A stretch of DNA of 64,000 nt, taken from assembly GCF_024623455.1 (NCBI RefSeq), contig NZ_JANIPJ010000002.1:456823-520822 (forward strand), written 5' to 3'. A model generated the notes under the pieces. The model had not been told where the DNA came from, ran no database searches, and worked only from the letters and a program-made list of their open reading frames with translations. Position 1 is the first letter of the stretch, and each line of letters opens with the position of its first letter. The translations under genes were made by a program, and so were the position numbers. Positions 19,243 through 30,476 of the stretch are shown piece after piece. The DNA comes from Paenibacillus soyae. Lineage in GTDB: Bacteria; Bacillota; Bacilli; Paenibacillales; Paenibacillaceae.

Positions 19243-19374
19243 GTTTTTGGGGTTGAACTTTTTTTTTTTTGTAAGTATCTTGAGAATCTATCAAAAATCG
19301 CTTTATACCGAACTCCGCGACTCTAGGAACTCCAAACTCAAGAATACCAAAATTTTAGAAATCCGTATAGACGC

Positions 19375-21984
19375 TCATTCTTTCCAAGCGAACACGCCCG
19401 AGCTTGTGAGGCGGAATCGCGCCTCCCCCTCCAGATCCGTCCGCCACAGCGCCGCCCCCGCATGCCCGAGCCGCGAGATGACATCCGGGTGGGGATGACC
19501 ATACGTATTGGTCGCGGACACTGACGCCACGGCGCTGAGCGGCCGTAAGTAGGCTAGCCATTCTTCGCTTGTGGAATATCGGCTGCCGTGGTGGGCAACC
19601 TTGAGGATCGTTATGGGCGATGCTTCTCCTCCGGCGCTTTGTTCTCTCTCCACAATCAGCCTCTCCGTCTCGCTCGAGATGTCTCCAGGGAACAGAATGG
19701 TATAGCCGTACATCGACAACGAGACGACCAAGCTATGCTCGTTCTGATCCTCTTCGGAAGGAACAGCCTCCTCGCCATTCCGCCGAACCGGCCAGAGCAC
19801 CTTAAGCCTTGTTGCGTAATCGAGCTCGACTTCATCGTCATCTGCCGGAGCGTAGAGCGGTATGCCCGAATCTAGCGCGAGCTCCATCAGCCGGACCGCG
19901 TCTTCGGAGTCTTTCATCGACCCGTTCCACCATATCGCCTTGACCGGAATTTGCTCGAGCACGGCATGCAAGCCTTTAATATGATCGCTGTCCAGATGGG
20001 AGACGACGAGCAAATCCAGCTCGCTGACGCCTCTTCGCATCAGCAAGGGAACGACGACCTTCGCCCCGACATCGAACGGATCCTTCCGGGCCCGCCATTC
20101 TTCTCCGGGCTTCGCGAAAGAGATTGCCCCGCCGCCGTCAATCAGAATATGCTTGCCTGCCGGCGTTCGGATGAGGGCGGCGTCTCCTTGGCCGACGTCC
20201 AGAAAGCTCACCGTGCCTGAACGATCGAATCGATAAGGATTCGCCGCATACAGCAGCAGGATTATCAAAGCGGCGGCATAGCCGACCGCGGCACGCATGT
20301 GACGGCCGTATGGAGAATGAGAGGATCGGTCCCTCCTATATTGATCGTCACCGCCATCCGAACCGGCGCTTAGCGGAGCGGTCGCTTCCTCGCAGGCTGC
20401 AGCTTCTTCTTCTCTCCATCGTCTTACGGCGTTCCATCGATCTACGAAACGGAATAGCGCCGCCATGAGCAGCAGCCAGACCATAACCCACCATAGAGGA
20501 GGAGTCGCCCATATGATGCGCAAGCCGTCCGGCTTGGACAAAGCGTCTACTAACGCGAACGACCACTCGTTGGCGCGGACCGACAACCCCGCCAGCCATC
20601 CGGCGCCATCCTCCCAGACGAATCCGAGCAGCATGGCCGCCGTCCCGGCCGGCATGACGATAAAGCTAATGAAGGGAACGAGGATGAAATTGGCGAGCAG
20701 AGAGAGAAGGTGGAATTGGTTGAAATAGTAGAGCGTAACGGGGAACGACACCAGCTGCGCAACCAGCGTGACGGCTGCCAGATCGAGCAGCCACCCTCCG
20801 CGGCGCGGCCGCGGAAGAGCCCTCCTGACGGGCGGAACGCCTACTATTAATCCGAGCGTTACCAGAAACGAGAGCTGGAAGCTTACGCTGTCGAGATAAT
20901 ACGGGTTATATAGCAGGAGAAGGACGGCAGCCGCCGCAAGCAGATGCAAGCCGTCCTTCAGCTTGCCTAGTCTGGCGGCGATCAGGCCGAGCACCGCCAT
21001 GACGCCCGCGCGGAGCACGGAAGGCGAAGCTCCCGCCAGCAGCACGTAGAGCGGAACGGCGAACATAAGCGCCGTCAGAATTCGTTCGCGGGGCTGCCTC
21101 GCGAGCTTCATGAGTCCGCCGAACGCGTACATGAACACGGCGACATGAAGGCCGGATATAGCAAGTATATGCGTCAGGCCGAGCCTCGCGAAGGCGTTAA
21201 ACTGCTCGGGATCGAGATCCTCGCGAATCCCGAGAATCAAGCCCTGCATGTAGCCGGACTGCTCGGCCGGATACAGGGCGCCAAGCCGCGTGCCCAGCCA
21301 TGCGCGCGCGGCGTCCACGCGGCCGAGCATGGCGGCCGCGGACCATTGCTTCGCCGCCGGTGACGCGACGTCGAGCGCGGCGGCGCCTTCGGCTTTGAGC
21401 AGCCAGTGGATCCCCTGGCTGCGCAGATAGCGGCGGTAGTCGAACCCGCCGCTGTTGGTGGCTTCCGCCGGCCGCGACAGCTCGCCGGCGACGCGCACTT
21501 CGTCGCCGCGCTGCCACGCCGCGGCGACCTCGAGCTCCGGCGCTTCGCTGAGCCGGAGCTGCACCTGCAGCCGCTCGGCGCGCTCGAGCGGCTCTACCCC
21601 CTCCGCCTGGATGGCATGCGCCTCCATGCGGAACGTCACGCGGTCGCCGTCGATCTCGACCGCGCTGACGATCGTGCCGAGAGCGTCCGCGGCATAGGCC
21701 GCTCTCGGCCCGTCCGCCTCGGCGGCGGCGGCCAGCTCCTGCAGCGCGGTGACGTTCCGCGCATCCGCCCATAGCCGGGTTCCCGCCGCCAGGCATAGCC
21801 CGATCAAGCAGGCGATCGCCACGCCCCGGCTCGCCTGCTTGCCAAGCACGGCGGCGGCGGCCAGCAGCGCCGCCGCTCCCGCCAACAGCATCGCTCCGCG
21901 CGCGCCCAGCCCGGCCGCCGCGGCGCTCCCGGCCACGAAGCAGGTCGCGAACCAAACAAGCGGCCTCCTATCCATCAAACGCAT
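19375..21984 (-). CDS. comEC: DNA uptake channel ComEC/Rec2
   Basis: Polytopic membrane protein that carries single-stranded DNA across the membrane during natural transformation. The protein has 869 residues. N-terminal membrane segments flank an OB-like extracellular domain (DUF4131, about 95-190). The Competence domain follows (about 225-500, with GLILGIREDLDPEQFNAF and LTHILAISGLHVAVF). The C-terminus is a metallo-beta-lactamase-like nuclease domain with DVGQGDAALIRTP and the metal motif HLDSDHIKG. AAGGAG lies 9 bases before the ATG. A strong terminator sits only about 35 bases upstream of the start. Confidence 0.97.
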   Translation of the reverse strand: MRLMDRRPLVWFATCFVAGSAAAAGLGARGAMLLAGAAALLAAAAVLGKQASRGVAIACLIGLCLAAGTRLWADARNVTALQELAAAAEADGPRAAYAADALGTIVSAVEIDGDRVTFRMEAHAIQAEGVEPLERAERLQVQLRLSEAPELEVAAAWQRGDEVRVAGELSRPAEATNSGGFDYRRYLRSQGIHWLLKAEGAAALDVASPAAKQWSAAAMLGRVDAARAWLGTRLGALYPAEQSGYMQGLILGIREDLDPEQFNAFARLGLTHILAISGLHVAVFMYAFGGLMKLARQPRERILTALMFAVPLYVLLAGASPSVLRAGVMAVLGLIAARLGKLKDGLHLLAAAAVLLLLYNPYYLDSVSFQLSFLVTLGLIVGVPPVRRALPRPRRGGWLLDLAAVTLVAQLVSFPVTLYYFNQFHLLSLLANFILVPFISFIVMPAGTAAMLLGFVWEDGAGWLAGLSVRANEWSFALVDALSKPDGLRIIWATPPLWWVMVWLLLMAALFRFVDRWNAVRRWREEEAAACEEATAPLSAGSDGGDDQYRRDRSSHSPYGRHMRAAVGYAAALIILLLYAANPYRFDRSGTVSFLDVGQGDAALIRTPAGKHILIDGGGAISFAKPGEEWRARKDPFDVGAKVVVPLLMRRGVSELDLLVVSHLDSDHIKGLHAVLEQIPVKAIWWNGSMKDSEDAVRLMELALDSGIPLYAPADDDEVELDYATRLKVLWPVRRNGEEAVPSEEDQNEHSLVVSLSMYGYTILFPGDISSETERLIVEREQSAGGEASPITILKVAHHGSRYSTSEEWLAYLRPLSAVASVSATNTYGHPHPDVISRLGHAGAALWRTDLEGEARFRLTSSGVFAWKE

Positions 21985-22019
21985 CTGCGCACACTCCTTC
22001 GTATAAATCTGCAGCCGCG

Positions 22020-22070
22020 CAAAAAAAAGAAGAACCTCCGGCGCATCCTGCGATTGCGTCCGGAGGTTCT
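22020..22070 (-). terminator. Strong terminator between comEB and comEC
   Basis: Minus-strand stem AGAACCTCCGGACGCA / TGCGCCGGAGGTTCT with a 9-base loop, then TTCTTTTTTTT. It lies about 75 bases after the comEB stop and immediately before the comEC ribosome binding site. Confidence 0.88.
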
Positions 22071-22145
22071 CCCTCGCGGTATCCTGCTATGGTTAGTAAG
22101 TCGCTTTCTTTCACCTTGCCCTGACAGAGCCAGCCGGCCGTTCCG

Positions 22146-22676
22146 TTACAGCGACACTTCCATCTGGGCTTGCGCGGGCGGCGAATAATGCTCGACCTGC
22201 CGGAACGCGATGCCCTGCTGCGCCATTAGCGCGAATACTTTCTCGCTGTCCTTCGGGTAAGCCCGGTGGAATACGATTTCCTGCACCCCGCTGTTCGCCA
22301 GCATGTTCGCGCATGTCCAGCACGGCTGGTCGGTCACATAGACGACGGAGCCTTCCCGGTCCGTCCGGTCCGTGAACAGCAGCAGGTTCTGCTCCGCATG
22401 GATCGTACGGATGCAGCGCTGCTTGCGGATCACTTGCTCCCGGCCGTCCACCTGCATCACTTCCGCTTCCTCCGCGATCATGCAGCCGGCTTCCAGGCAA
22501 TCGTGAGCCCCCATGGGCGCTCCGTTGTACGCCGTGCCGAGAAGCTTCTTGCCCTGCACGAGAACGGCTCCGACATGACGTCGCGGGCATCTCGAACGAG
22601 TCGAAACCATATAGGCGATATCCATAAAATAAGTGTCCCAATCCTTGCGAATGGCGTCGTTGTTCGCGGCAGTCAT
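22146..22676 (-). CDS. comEB: dCMP deaminase family protein ComEB
   Basis: Zinc-dependent deaminase that converts dCMP to dUMP. The protein has 176 residues with the zinc ligands in HAEQNLLLF (HAE) and QPCWTCANML (PCxxC), preceded by CPRRHVGAVLV. It is the second gene of the classic comE operon but is separated from comEA by metY here. comEB is not needed for DNA uptake in B. subtilis, so its presence reflects operon history rather than competence function. Confidence 0.94.
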   Translation of the reverse strand: MTAANNDAIRKDWDTYFMDIAYMVSTRSRCPRRHVGAVLVQGKKLLGTAYNGAPMGAHDCLEAGCMIAEEAEVMQVDGREQVIRKQRCIRTIHAEQNLLLFTDRTDREGSVVYVTDQPCWTCANMLANSGVQEIVFHRAYPKDSEKVFALMAQQGIAFRQVEHYSPPAQAQMEVSL

Positions 22677-22789
22677 CGTCTCCTCCAGTCTCGGGTTAAC
22701 CCGGGCTTGCTGCGTCAGCCTTATTCTATCAAAAATGATTAGTTCCTATTGTAACGATAATAGATTCATATTGCCAGCGCGAATACGGA

Positions 22790-24154
<1,365 letters not shown>

Positions 24155-24234
24155 TCAGCAAAACCTGCTTCGTAAGTGTCGGCCTCGCCTATTACTCTAG
24201 CAATATATGTATGCTCCCTGCCATTCTCTCACAT

Positions 24235-24849
24235 TTATGGATTGGCGACAACGCTTTCTTTTAAGCCCTCCAGCAGCTTCTCGCCAATGCCCTTTACCCG
24301 CAGCAAATCGTCAACACTGGCAAAATAACCGAGGCGTTCGCGGTCTTCGACGATTGCCTGAGCTTTCGACGGACCAATGCCCTTAAGGCCGTCCAGCTGC
24401 TCGACCGTTGCCCGGTTAATGTCGAGCTTGCCCGTATCCTCCCCTGCCGCTTCTCCCGTCGTCCCAACGCCGCCAGCCGGTGCGGATTCCCCGGTTCCCG
24501 GTAAGGAAGGCTTAGTATCGTCCGGTCCTCCCGTTTCTTCGACCGCTTGATCCGCCGGCTCCGCTCCTGTTCCCGCCGGTTCAGTCGGCCGCTCGCCCGT
24601 TTGGGCCTGAGCCGTTAACGGCGTGCCCTTCTTCGGCCCATCCTTCCCCGGGTCCGCCGCTTCCTTTTGAAGCTCCGTAATTTTCTCTTGCACCGCCTCA
24701 TTTAACGGAATCCAGCCGCCTTCGCTTTCGTTTTTTTTGTTTTCCCCCGCGATTGCGAGCGCAAACAGAAGCACGGCCCCGGCCAAGCACGCTGTCACCA
24801 TCGCAAAACGTAGATTCCCGATCGCAATTCTGCCGTTTTTAACACGCAA
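24235..24849 (-). CDS. comEA: Competence DNA receptor ComEA
   Basis: Membrane-anchored protein that binds double-stranded DNA outside the cell and passes it to ComEC. The protein has 204 residues: an N-terminal membrane segment (about 15-35), a Pro/Glu/Gly/Thr-rich linker (about 60-140) and C-terminal helix-hairpin-helix repeats (LDINRATVEQLDGLKGIG and SVDDLLRVKGIG). It is divergent from comER, as in B. subtilis. Confidence 0.96.
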   Translation of the reverse strand: MRVKNGRIAIGNLRFAMVTACLAGAVLLFALAIAGENKKNESEGGWIPLNEAVQEKITELQKEAADPGKDGPKKGTPLTAQAQTGERPTEPAGTGAEPADQAVEETGGPDDTKPSLPGTGESAPAGGVGTTGEAAGEDTGKLDINRATVEQLDGLKGIGPSKAQAIVEDRERLGYFASVDDLLRVKGIGEKLLEGLKESVVANP

Positions 24850-24963
24850 GCTGATTTCCCCTTTTCAACAAAAAGATTGGTAATTCGTGACATATGGAAC
24901 AAGTCACGCGGAATAGGATGAAAGAGTATGACATTCGAGCAAGCGGGTATGGGAGGGCTTATC

Positions 24964-25803
24964 ATGAATGTAGGATTTATCGGCACAGGCTCGATGGGGA
25001 CGTTATTAATCGAAGCGTTCATCGCATCCGGCGCACTGTCGCCCGCGGAGGTTGCCGTCAGCAACCGTACTTACGCCAAGGCGCAGGCGTTAGCCGACCG
25101 GTATCCCGGCATGAGAGCCGAATTCAAAAACGCGGAAACGGCCTGCGGCAGCGATATCGTCTTTCTGTGCGTGAAGCCGCATGAGTTCATTCACGTCGTC
25201 GAGGACATTAAGCCTGTCATCCGGCCGGAGCAAATCGTCGTATCGATTACGAGTCCCGTTCTTGTCTCCCACCTGGAAGGCGAGCTGGATTGCAAAATCG
25301 CCAAGATCATTCCCAGCATCACGAATAAAGTGTGGAGCGGCGCCTCTCTCTGCATCTACGGCGATACGATGGAGGAGAAGGACAAAAAACGGCTGGAATC
25401 GTTGTTTACCCACATCAGCGAGCCTCTTCGCATCGCGGAGAGCTACACGAGGGTCGTCTCCGACCTGTCCAGCTGCGGTCCCGCCTTTATGGCGTTCCTG
25501 CTTCAGAAGTTCATTGACGCCGCCGTGGAAGAGACCGGCATTCCGCGCAGCGAAGCGGTAAAGGTCGCAAGCAATATGCTGCTTGGCACAGGCCTCTTGC
25601 TGACGGAAGGTCGGATGACGCCCGAGGAGATCCAAGCCCGCGTGGCGGTGCCCGGGGGCATTACGGCCAAAGCGCTGCAGCTGCTCAGCCGGGAAACGGA
25701 AGGCGTCTTCAACGATCTGATTCGGACGACGCACGACAAGTACAGAGAAGACCTTATCAAGGTGACGACCGCGTTTTACGGCGAAGAGGTGAACGGTCAA
25801 TAG
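24964..25803 (+). CDS. comER: ComER, ProC-like late competence protein
   Basis: NADP-binding protein of the pyrroline-5-carboxylate reductase superfamily, 279 residues. It begins MNVGFIGTGSMG (dinucleotide-binding loop), and the C-terminal ProC-like helical domain contains VVSDLSSCGPAFMAFLLQKFIDA and AVPGGITAKALQLL. GGGAGGG lies about 8 bases before the ATG at 24964; an upstream in-frame ATG has none. It is transcribed away from comEA, which identifies it as ComER rather than a biosynthetic ProC. Its exact role is unsettled; it is dispensable for transformation in B. subtilis. Confidence 0.92.
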   Translation: MNVGFIGTGSMGTLLIEAFIASGALSPAEVAVSNRTYAKAQALADRYPGMRAEFKNAETACGSDIVFLCVKPHEFIHVVEDIKPVIRPEQIVVSITSPVLVSHLEGELDCKIAKIIPSITNKVWSGASLCIYGDTMEEKDKKRLESLFTHISEPLRIAESYTRVVSDLSSCGPAFMAFLLQKFIDAAVEETGIPRSEAVKVASNMLLGTGLLLTEGRMTPEEIQARVAVPGGITAKALQLLSRETEGVFNDLIRTTHDKYREDLIKVTTAFYGEEVNGQ

Positions 25804-25848
25804 CTGTTCTTCAGCTAATGTCCGCCCACCTCTTCGGATGCGTTTGAT

Positions 25849-28287
25849 TTAGTTGGCAACGATATTGACGAGCTTGCCTTTGACCGCGACAACCTTGCGA
25901 ATCGTTTTGCCCGCGATAAGCTCTTGCACTTTCTCGAGCTCTTTAGCGAGGGCTTCCATATCGGCTTCGTTCGTGTCTGCCGCGATGGACGCCCGCTCCA
26001 CGATTTTGCCGTTCACTTGCACGACGATTTCGACCTCTTGGTCGACTGTCCAAGCTTCCTCGTATGCCGGCCATTCCGAATACGTGATCGTCTCCGTCCT
26101 GCCCAGCTTCTCCCACAGCTCTTCCGTGATGTGCGGCGCGATCGGCGACAGCATTTGCAGGAACTGCGCCATCGCTTCGCGCGGCAGCGACTCCGTCTTG
26201 TAAGCTTCGTTTACGAAAATCATCAGCTGGCTGATAACGGTGTTGAAGCGGAGATTTTCGTAATCGTCCGTAATTTTTTTGATCGAACGATGCCATACTC
26301 GCTTGAACGCGTCCGTCGTCTCGCCGTCGCCGATCTTGGCGCTGAGCGTGCCGTCCTCGTTCACGAACAATCTCCATACGCGGGACAAGAAGCGGTACGT
26401 GCCTTCCACGCCGTTCGTGTTCCATGGCTTCGTCGCCTCCAGAGGCCCCATGAACATCTCGTACATGCGGAGCGTATCCGCGCCGAATTCGTTCACGATA
26501 TCGTCCGGATTGATGACGTTGCCGCGCGATTTGGACATCTTCTCGTTGTTGGTGCCAAGGATCATGCCTTGGTTGACCAGCTTATGGAACGGCTCTTTCG
26601 TATGCACGACGCCGATATCGTACAGCACTTTATGCCAGAAGCGGGCGTACAGCAAGTGAAGAACCGCATGCTCCGCGCCGCCGATATACAGGTCGACCGG
26701 CAGCCATTCCTTCTGCTTCTCCGGCGAACAAATTTCCTTGTCGTTCTTCGGATCGATGAAGCGCAGGTAATACCAGCAGCTTCCCGCCCATTGCGGCATC
26801 GTGTTCGTCTCGCGGCGAGCTTTCATGCCCGTCTCGGGATCAACCGTATTCACCCAATCCGTTACGTTCGCCAGCGGCGACTCTCCCGTGCCGGACGGCT
26901 TGATGGCGTCCACGTCAGGCAGCAGCAGCGGCAGCTGATCCTCCGGAACAGGCTTCATCGTGCCGTCCTCGAGGTGCAGAATCGGAATCGGCTCGCCCCA
27001 ATACCGCTGACGGCTGAACAGCCAGTCGCGCAGACGGTAGGTCACCTTGGCCTTGCCTTTCCCGGTTTCCTCAAGTCGCTCGATCATCGCTTTGATCGCG
27101 GCTTCGTTATTCAAACCGTTCAGGAAATCGGAGTTTACGTGAGGCCCGTCGCCCGCGTAAGCCTCTTTGGACAAGTCCCCGCCCTCGACGACTTCGATAA
27201 TCGGCAGGTCGAACTGCTTCGCGAACTCGTAGTCTCTCGTATCATGTCCCGGAACGGCCATAATCGCGCCCGTGCCGTAGCCCGCAAGCACGTAATCGGC
27301 GATCCAGATCGGCGTTTTCGCGCCGTTTACCGGATTGATCGCGTAAGCGCCCGTGAACACGCCCGTTTTCTCTTTCGCGAGATCCGTCCGCTCGAGGTCG
27401 CTCTTGCGCGCGGCCGCGTCTTGATAAGCTTCCACGGCAGCCTTCTGATCGGCCGTCGTGATGCGCGCGACGAGCTCATGCTCAGGCGCCAGCACGCAAT
27501 ACGTCGCGCCGAACAGCGTGTCGGGACGCGTCGTGAAGACGACAAGCGAATCGTTATGGCCGTCGATGTCGAAGGTCACTTCCGCGCCGGTCGATTTGCC
27601 GATCCAATTGCGCTGCATATCCTTGATGCTCTCGGACCAATCCAGCTCCTCCAGATCGTCCAGCAAGCGGTCCGCGTATTCCGTAATTTTCAGAATCCAT
27701 TGGCGCATCGGCTTGCGGATGACCGGATGGCCGCCCCGCTCGCTCTTGCCGTCGATGACTTCTTCGTTCGCGAGAACCGTGCCGAGCGCCGGACACCAGT
27801 TCACCGGTACCTCCGCCACGTAGGCGAGACCGCGCTTATACAGCTGGATGAAGATCCACTGCGTCCATTTGTAATAATCCGGATCCGTCGTGCTGAACTC
27901 GCGATCCCAGTCGTACGAGAAGCCGAGCGACTTGATCTGGCGGCGGAAGTTGTCGATATTTTTGAACGTGATGTCTCTCGGATGCTGCCCCGTATCGAGC
28001 GCGTGCTGCTCCGCCGGCAAGCCGAATGCGTCCCAGCCCATCGGATGAAGCACGTTGAATCCTTTCATCCGCTTATAGCGGGATACGATATCCGTAGCCG
28101 TGTAGCCCTCCGGATGGCCTACGTGCAGGCCCGCTCCCGAAGGGTACGGGAACATATCCAGCGCGTAAAATTTCGGTTTATTCGCTTCCTCTTTCGTCTG
28201 GAACGTCTTGTTCGCGTCCCAATATTGCTGCCATTTCGGCTCGATCGCCAGCGGGTTGTAGCCGTGGCGCTGCTGCTCCTGACTCAT
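25849..28287 (-). CDS. leuS: Leucyl-tRNA synthetase
   Basis: Class I aminoacyl-tRNA synthetase, 812 residues. The HIGH-type motif appears in [15 protein letters not shown] (about 48-62) and the KMSKS loop in [11 protein letters not shown] (about 580). The CP1 editing domain spans about 220-420 with [13 protein letters not shown]. The C-terminal anticodon-binding part ends in [14 protein letters not shown]. It is controlled by the T-box leader upstream. Confidence 0.98.
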   Translation of the reverse strand: MSQEQQRHGYNPLAIEPKWQQYWDANKTFQTKEEANKPKFYALDMFPYPSGAGLHVGHPEGYTATDIVSRYKRMKGFNVLHPMGWDAFGLPAEQHALDTGQHPRDITFKNIDNFRRQIKSLGFSYDWDREFSTTDPDYYKWTQWIFIQLYKRGLAYVAEVPVNWCPALGTVLANEEVIDGKSERGGHPVIRKPMRQWILKITEYADRLLDDLEELDWSESIKDMQRNWIGKSTGAEVTFDIDGHNDSLVVFTTRPDTLFGATYCVLAPEHELVARITTADQKAAVEAYQDAAARKSDLERTDLAKEKTGVFTGAYAINPVNGAKTPIWIADYVLAGYGTGAIMAVPGHDTRDYEFAKQFDLPIIEVVEGGDLSKEAYAGDGPHVNSDFLNGLNNEAAIKAMIERLEETGKGKAKVTYRLRDWLFSRQRYWGEPIPILHLEDGTMKPVPEDQLPLLLPDVDAIKPSGTGESPLANVTDWVNTVDPETGMKARRETNTMPQWAGSCWYYLRFIDPKNDKEICSPEKQKEWLPVDLYIGGAEHAVLHLLYARFWHKVLYDIGVVHTKEPFHKLVNQGMILGTNNEKMSKSRGNVINPDDIVNEFGADTLRMYEMFMGPLEATKPWNTNGVEGTYRFLSRVWRLFVNEDGTLSAKIGDGETTDAFKRVWHRSIKKITDDYENLRFNTVISQLMIFVNEAYKTESLPREAMAQFLQMLSPIAPHITEELWEKLGRTETITYSEWPAYEEAWTVDQEVEIVVQVNGKIVERASIAADTNEADMEALAKELEKVQELIAGKTIRKVVAVKGKLVNIVAN

Positions 28288-28318
28288 GTCGGTCTCCTCC
28301 TAATCGTCTGAACAAACA

Positions 28319-28590
28319 ATAAACCTCCCGCCCCCAGCGGATTAACGCTAGGGACGAGAGGTTATTCTCCCGTGGTACCACCCTAGTTAGCGGCGGGCAT
28401 GCTTCGCCCTTCGCTCACTTGACGTCCGTAACGCGGACGAGACGTTGCGCTTCCCGAATCATTCGGTGCACGCACAGCTCCAAGGCGAGCTTCCCCGCGC
28501 GCAAGGTCCGGCTTCCACCAACCGCCGGCTCTCTAAGCCTTCGCAACGCAAGTACTGTTCCTCTTCCATGCTTAATATATGGAAAAACAT
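28319..28590 (-). promoter_or_regulatory. Leucine T-box riboswitch leader of leuS
   Basis: The T-box core AGGGTGGTACCACG lies at 28373-28386 on the complement. It is followed by an intrinsic terminator: CCTCTCGTCCCTAGCG pairs with CGCTGGGGGCGGGAGG (28324-28361), then TTTATTG. Stem I features near the 5' end include the AGTA segment (about 28550) and the distal GGTTGGTGGAAGCC element (about 28510-28525). A CTC triplet at 28439-28441 followed by G is the best specifier candidate and encodes Leu. Uncharged tRNA-Leu is expected to stabilise the antiterminator and allow leuS transcription. Confidence 0.92.
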
Positions 28591-28599
28591 TTACTAACG

Positions 28600-28629
28600 A
28601 TTATAGTAGCTTACGAAGGCGCATGTCAA
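28600..28629 (-). promoter_or_regulatory. Consensus sigma-A promoter of leuS
   Basis: Minus strand: perfect -35 TTGACA (28624-28629), 18-base spacer, perfect -10 TATAAT (28600-28605). Transcription should start near 28593, giving a leader of about 305 bases. Confidence 0.92.
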
Positions 28630-28662
28630 GCGGAGACCGTATTCCGTCCCTTTCGGCCGGCA

Positions 28663-29085
28663 TTAGGCCGGCCTCTTCGCCAAATCCTTTCTAGCGGCAA
28701 CAAACGCCAGACAAACCCCGGCCATGACGACGCCATGAATGATGGCGCCAGCCCATGTGCCGGCGGACCCGGTGACCAGCAGCATGAGCATCCATAATCC
28801 GAACGCAGGGATCTGAATCAAGAAAATCAAGGCAAGAAACGACACCAGCAGCATGTCGTTTACGCTTTCCCGGCTCCTGCTCCTGACAGCCAGCGCCCCG
28901 AGCAGCGCGATGCCGAGCGCTATCGAGCAGCCGCCCCAGAATCTCACCGTCTCCCTCTCTGACCCGACTTCCGAACCTAAGAAGCCAAACGAGAACATCA
29001 CGTCCAAGTAATATGCAATCCCCGCCGCGACGGAAAGAATACCTATGCTTGCAATGACAATTCGGATGTTTGGGATACCAGGCAC
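28663..29085 (-). CDS. Small integral membrane protein, unknown function
   Basis: A 140-residue protein with four hydrophobic segments (about 8-28, 48-66, 80-100 and 108-128) and a positively charged C-terminal end (ARKDLAKRPA). No catalytic motif is seen. The likely start is GTG, but GGGGAG stands almost against it, so the true start may be a little downstream. It ends 33 bases before the leuS promoter and is transcribed in the same direction with no clear terminator between, so read-through into leuS is possible. I cannot name the family. Confidence 0.6.
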   Translation of the reverse strand: MPGIPNIRIVIASIGILSVAAGIAYYLDVMFSFGFLGSEVGSERETVRFWGGCSIALGIALLGALAVRSRSRESVNDMLLVSFLALIFLIQIPAFGLWMLMLLVTGSAGTWAGAIIHGVVMAGVCLAFVAARKDLAKRPA

Positions 29086-29214
29086 CTCCCCTTAAGCCAT
29101 GAGTGTACGTTACTCATTATCCGGCAGCACGATTCGCTTTGCTTGAAGGCAGCGACTCTTTTCGTATAAAAAACGCATTCCTTAAAAGTTTGGTTGCAGG
29201 TCCGCCCTAATCCC

Positions 29215-30456
29215 TCAAACCTTCCGGTCCGCCCCCGCCGTCCAACCGAGCAGTCCGTAAACGGCCGAAACCGCCAGTACCACCCCAAGCGGCAAGCTCC
29301 AGCCGCCCGTCCAATCATGGATCCAGCCGACTAGAAGCGGCCCGCTGGCCGCCACCAAGTAACCAACCGCTTGGGCCATGCCCGATAACTCGGCCGCTTG
29401 TCCGCTGCCCTCCGTTCGGAGCGCGAATAACATGAGCGCCAGCCCGAAGCCGCCTCCCACCCCAAGGCCGAGTACGACCATGCTTAGCGCGGCAAGCTCC
29501 TTGCCGCCGACGAGAAGAATCAGATAACCTACCGCGATCAATGAGGAGGTCAGCAGGGCAAGTCCCCTTTGACTTCTTCGTTTGCCGGCCAGGATCGGAA
29601 TGACGAACGTAGCGGGCATGCCGATCAGCTGCATTAACGACAGCATCCAGCCCGCGTCGGCGTGACTCAGTCCTTTATCCGTCAGAATAAGAGGGATCCA
29701 GGTCACGTTGACATAGAAGCAGAACGACTGCAGCGCGAGAAACAAGGAAACGATCCATGCGAGCGGCGAACGCCAAAGCTTGCCTGCCGCGTTTCCTTTT
29801 GCTCCGCTGACTTCAACGCGATTCGCGGAGAAGCTTGCCTGACGTACGAGCGGCAGCCATGCGACCGCCGCGATGAAGGCGATCGCGGCCGTAGCCGCGA
29901 GGGTCGCTTGCCAGCTAAAGCCCATCCCTTCCGTAAGCGGAACGCTGATACCGGATCCGATTGCGGCTCCCAAATTCATGGCGACCGTGTAGACGCCAGT
30001 CATTAGACCGACTTTGTTCGGGAAATCCCGCTTCACGAGGCTCGGCAGCAGGACGTTCCCGACCGCGATCGCCGCCCCCATCAAAGCGGTGCCTATAAAC
30101 AAGGCCGCTGTGGAGGGCAGAGATCGTACGACAATCGCCGCCGCTAGAAGCACCGACGATCCAAGCAAAGAAAATTCCATGCCCATGCGGCGCGCCAGAC
30201 GCGGCGCGATCGGCGACACCGCCGCAAACGCGAGTAGCGGGAGCGTCGTGAGCAATCCTGTCATCGCGGCGGTTAGTCCGAGCGTTTGCTTGATTTGATC
30301 GATGATCGGCCCCACCGCGGTGATCGGCGCCCGCAGAATCAAAGAAACCAGGACAATGCCAAGCACGAGCAGAGTGGCGCCGCCTTTGGCGCCCGAGGCT
30401 ATCGGCATCGAGTCGGCCTGCCCGCGCTTGTCCGATGACTGACTATAGCTGTTCAT
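29215..30456 (-). CDS. MFS transporter, CynX/NimT (cyanate/nitroimidazole) family
   Basis: Twelve-segment permease of 413 residues. The N-terminus is cytoplasmic and polar (about 1-28). The first helix carries LRAPITAVGPIIDQIKQTLGLT, the mark of the CynX/NimT subfamily, and LARRMG stands in the loop between helices 2 and 3. Members export or import small organic compounds; the substrate here cannot be told. It lies 20 bases after an acetyltransferase gene, in a run ywbE - unknown - acetyltransferase - MFS that may be one transcript. About 130 bases to the next gene hold nothing recognisable. Confidence 0.88.
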   Translation of the reverse strand: MNSYSQSSDKRGQADSMPIASGAKGGATLLVLGIVLVSLILRAPITAVGPIIDQIKQTLGLTAAMTGLLTTLPLLAFAAVSPIAPRLARRMGMEFSLLGSSVLLAAAIVVRSLPSTAALFIGTALMGAAIAVGNVLLPSLVKRDFPNKVGLMTGVYTVAMNLGAAIGSGISVPLTEGMGFSWQATLAATAAIAFIAAVAWLPLVRQASFSANRVEVSGAKGNAAGKLWRSPLAWIVSLFLALQSFCFYVNVTWIPLILTDKGLSHADAGWMLSLMQLIGMPATFVIPILAGKRRSQRGLALLTSSLIAVGYLILLVGGKELAALSMVVLGLGVGGGFGLALMLFALRTEGSGQAAELSGMAQAVGYLVAASGPLLVGWIHDWTGGWSLPLGVVLAVSAVYGLLGWTAGADRKV

Positions 30457-30476
30457 TTTCTTTTTTGTTCCACCCT

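Noticed and set aside
24895..24963. LexA or ComK boxes in the comEA-comER gap
   Set aside because: No clear CGAAC-N4-GTTCG or AAAA-N5-TTTT pair was found. ComK sites are too degenerate to call by eye.
25924..28311. A 795-residue open frame antisense to leuS
   Set aside because: It mirrors the leuS coding frame, has low-complexity Arg/Leu/His composition with no recognisable domain, and no ribosome binding site. GC-rich genes in this genome produce many such frames (also opposite dnaK and lepA).
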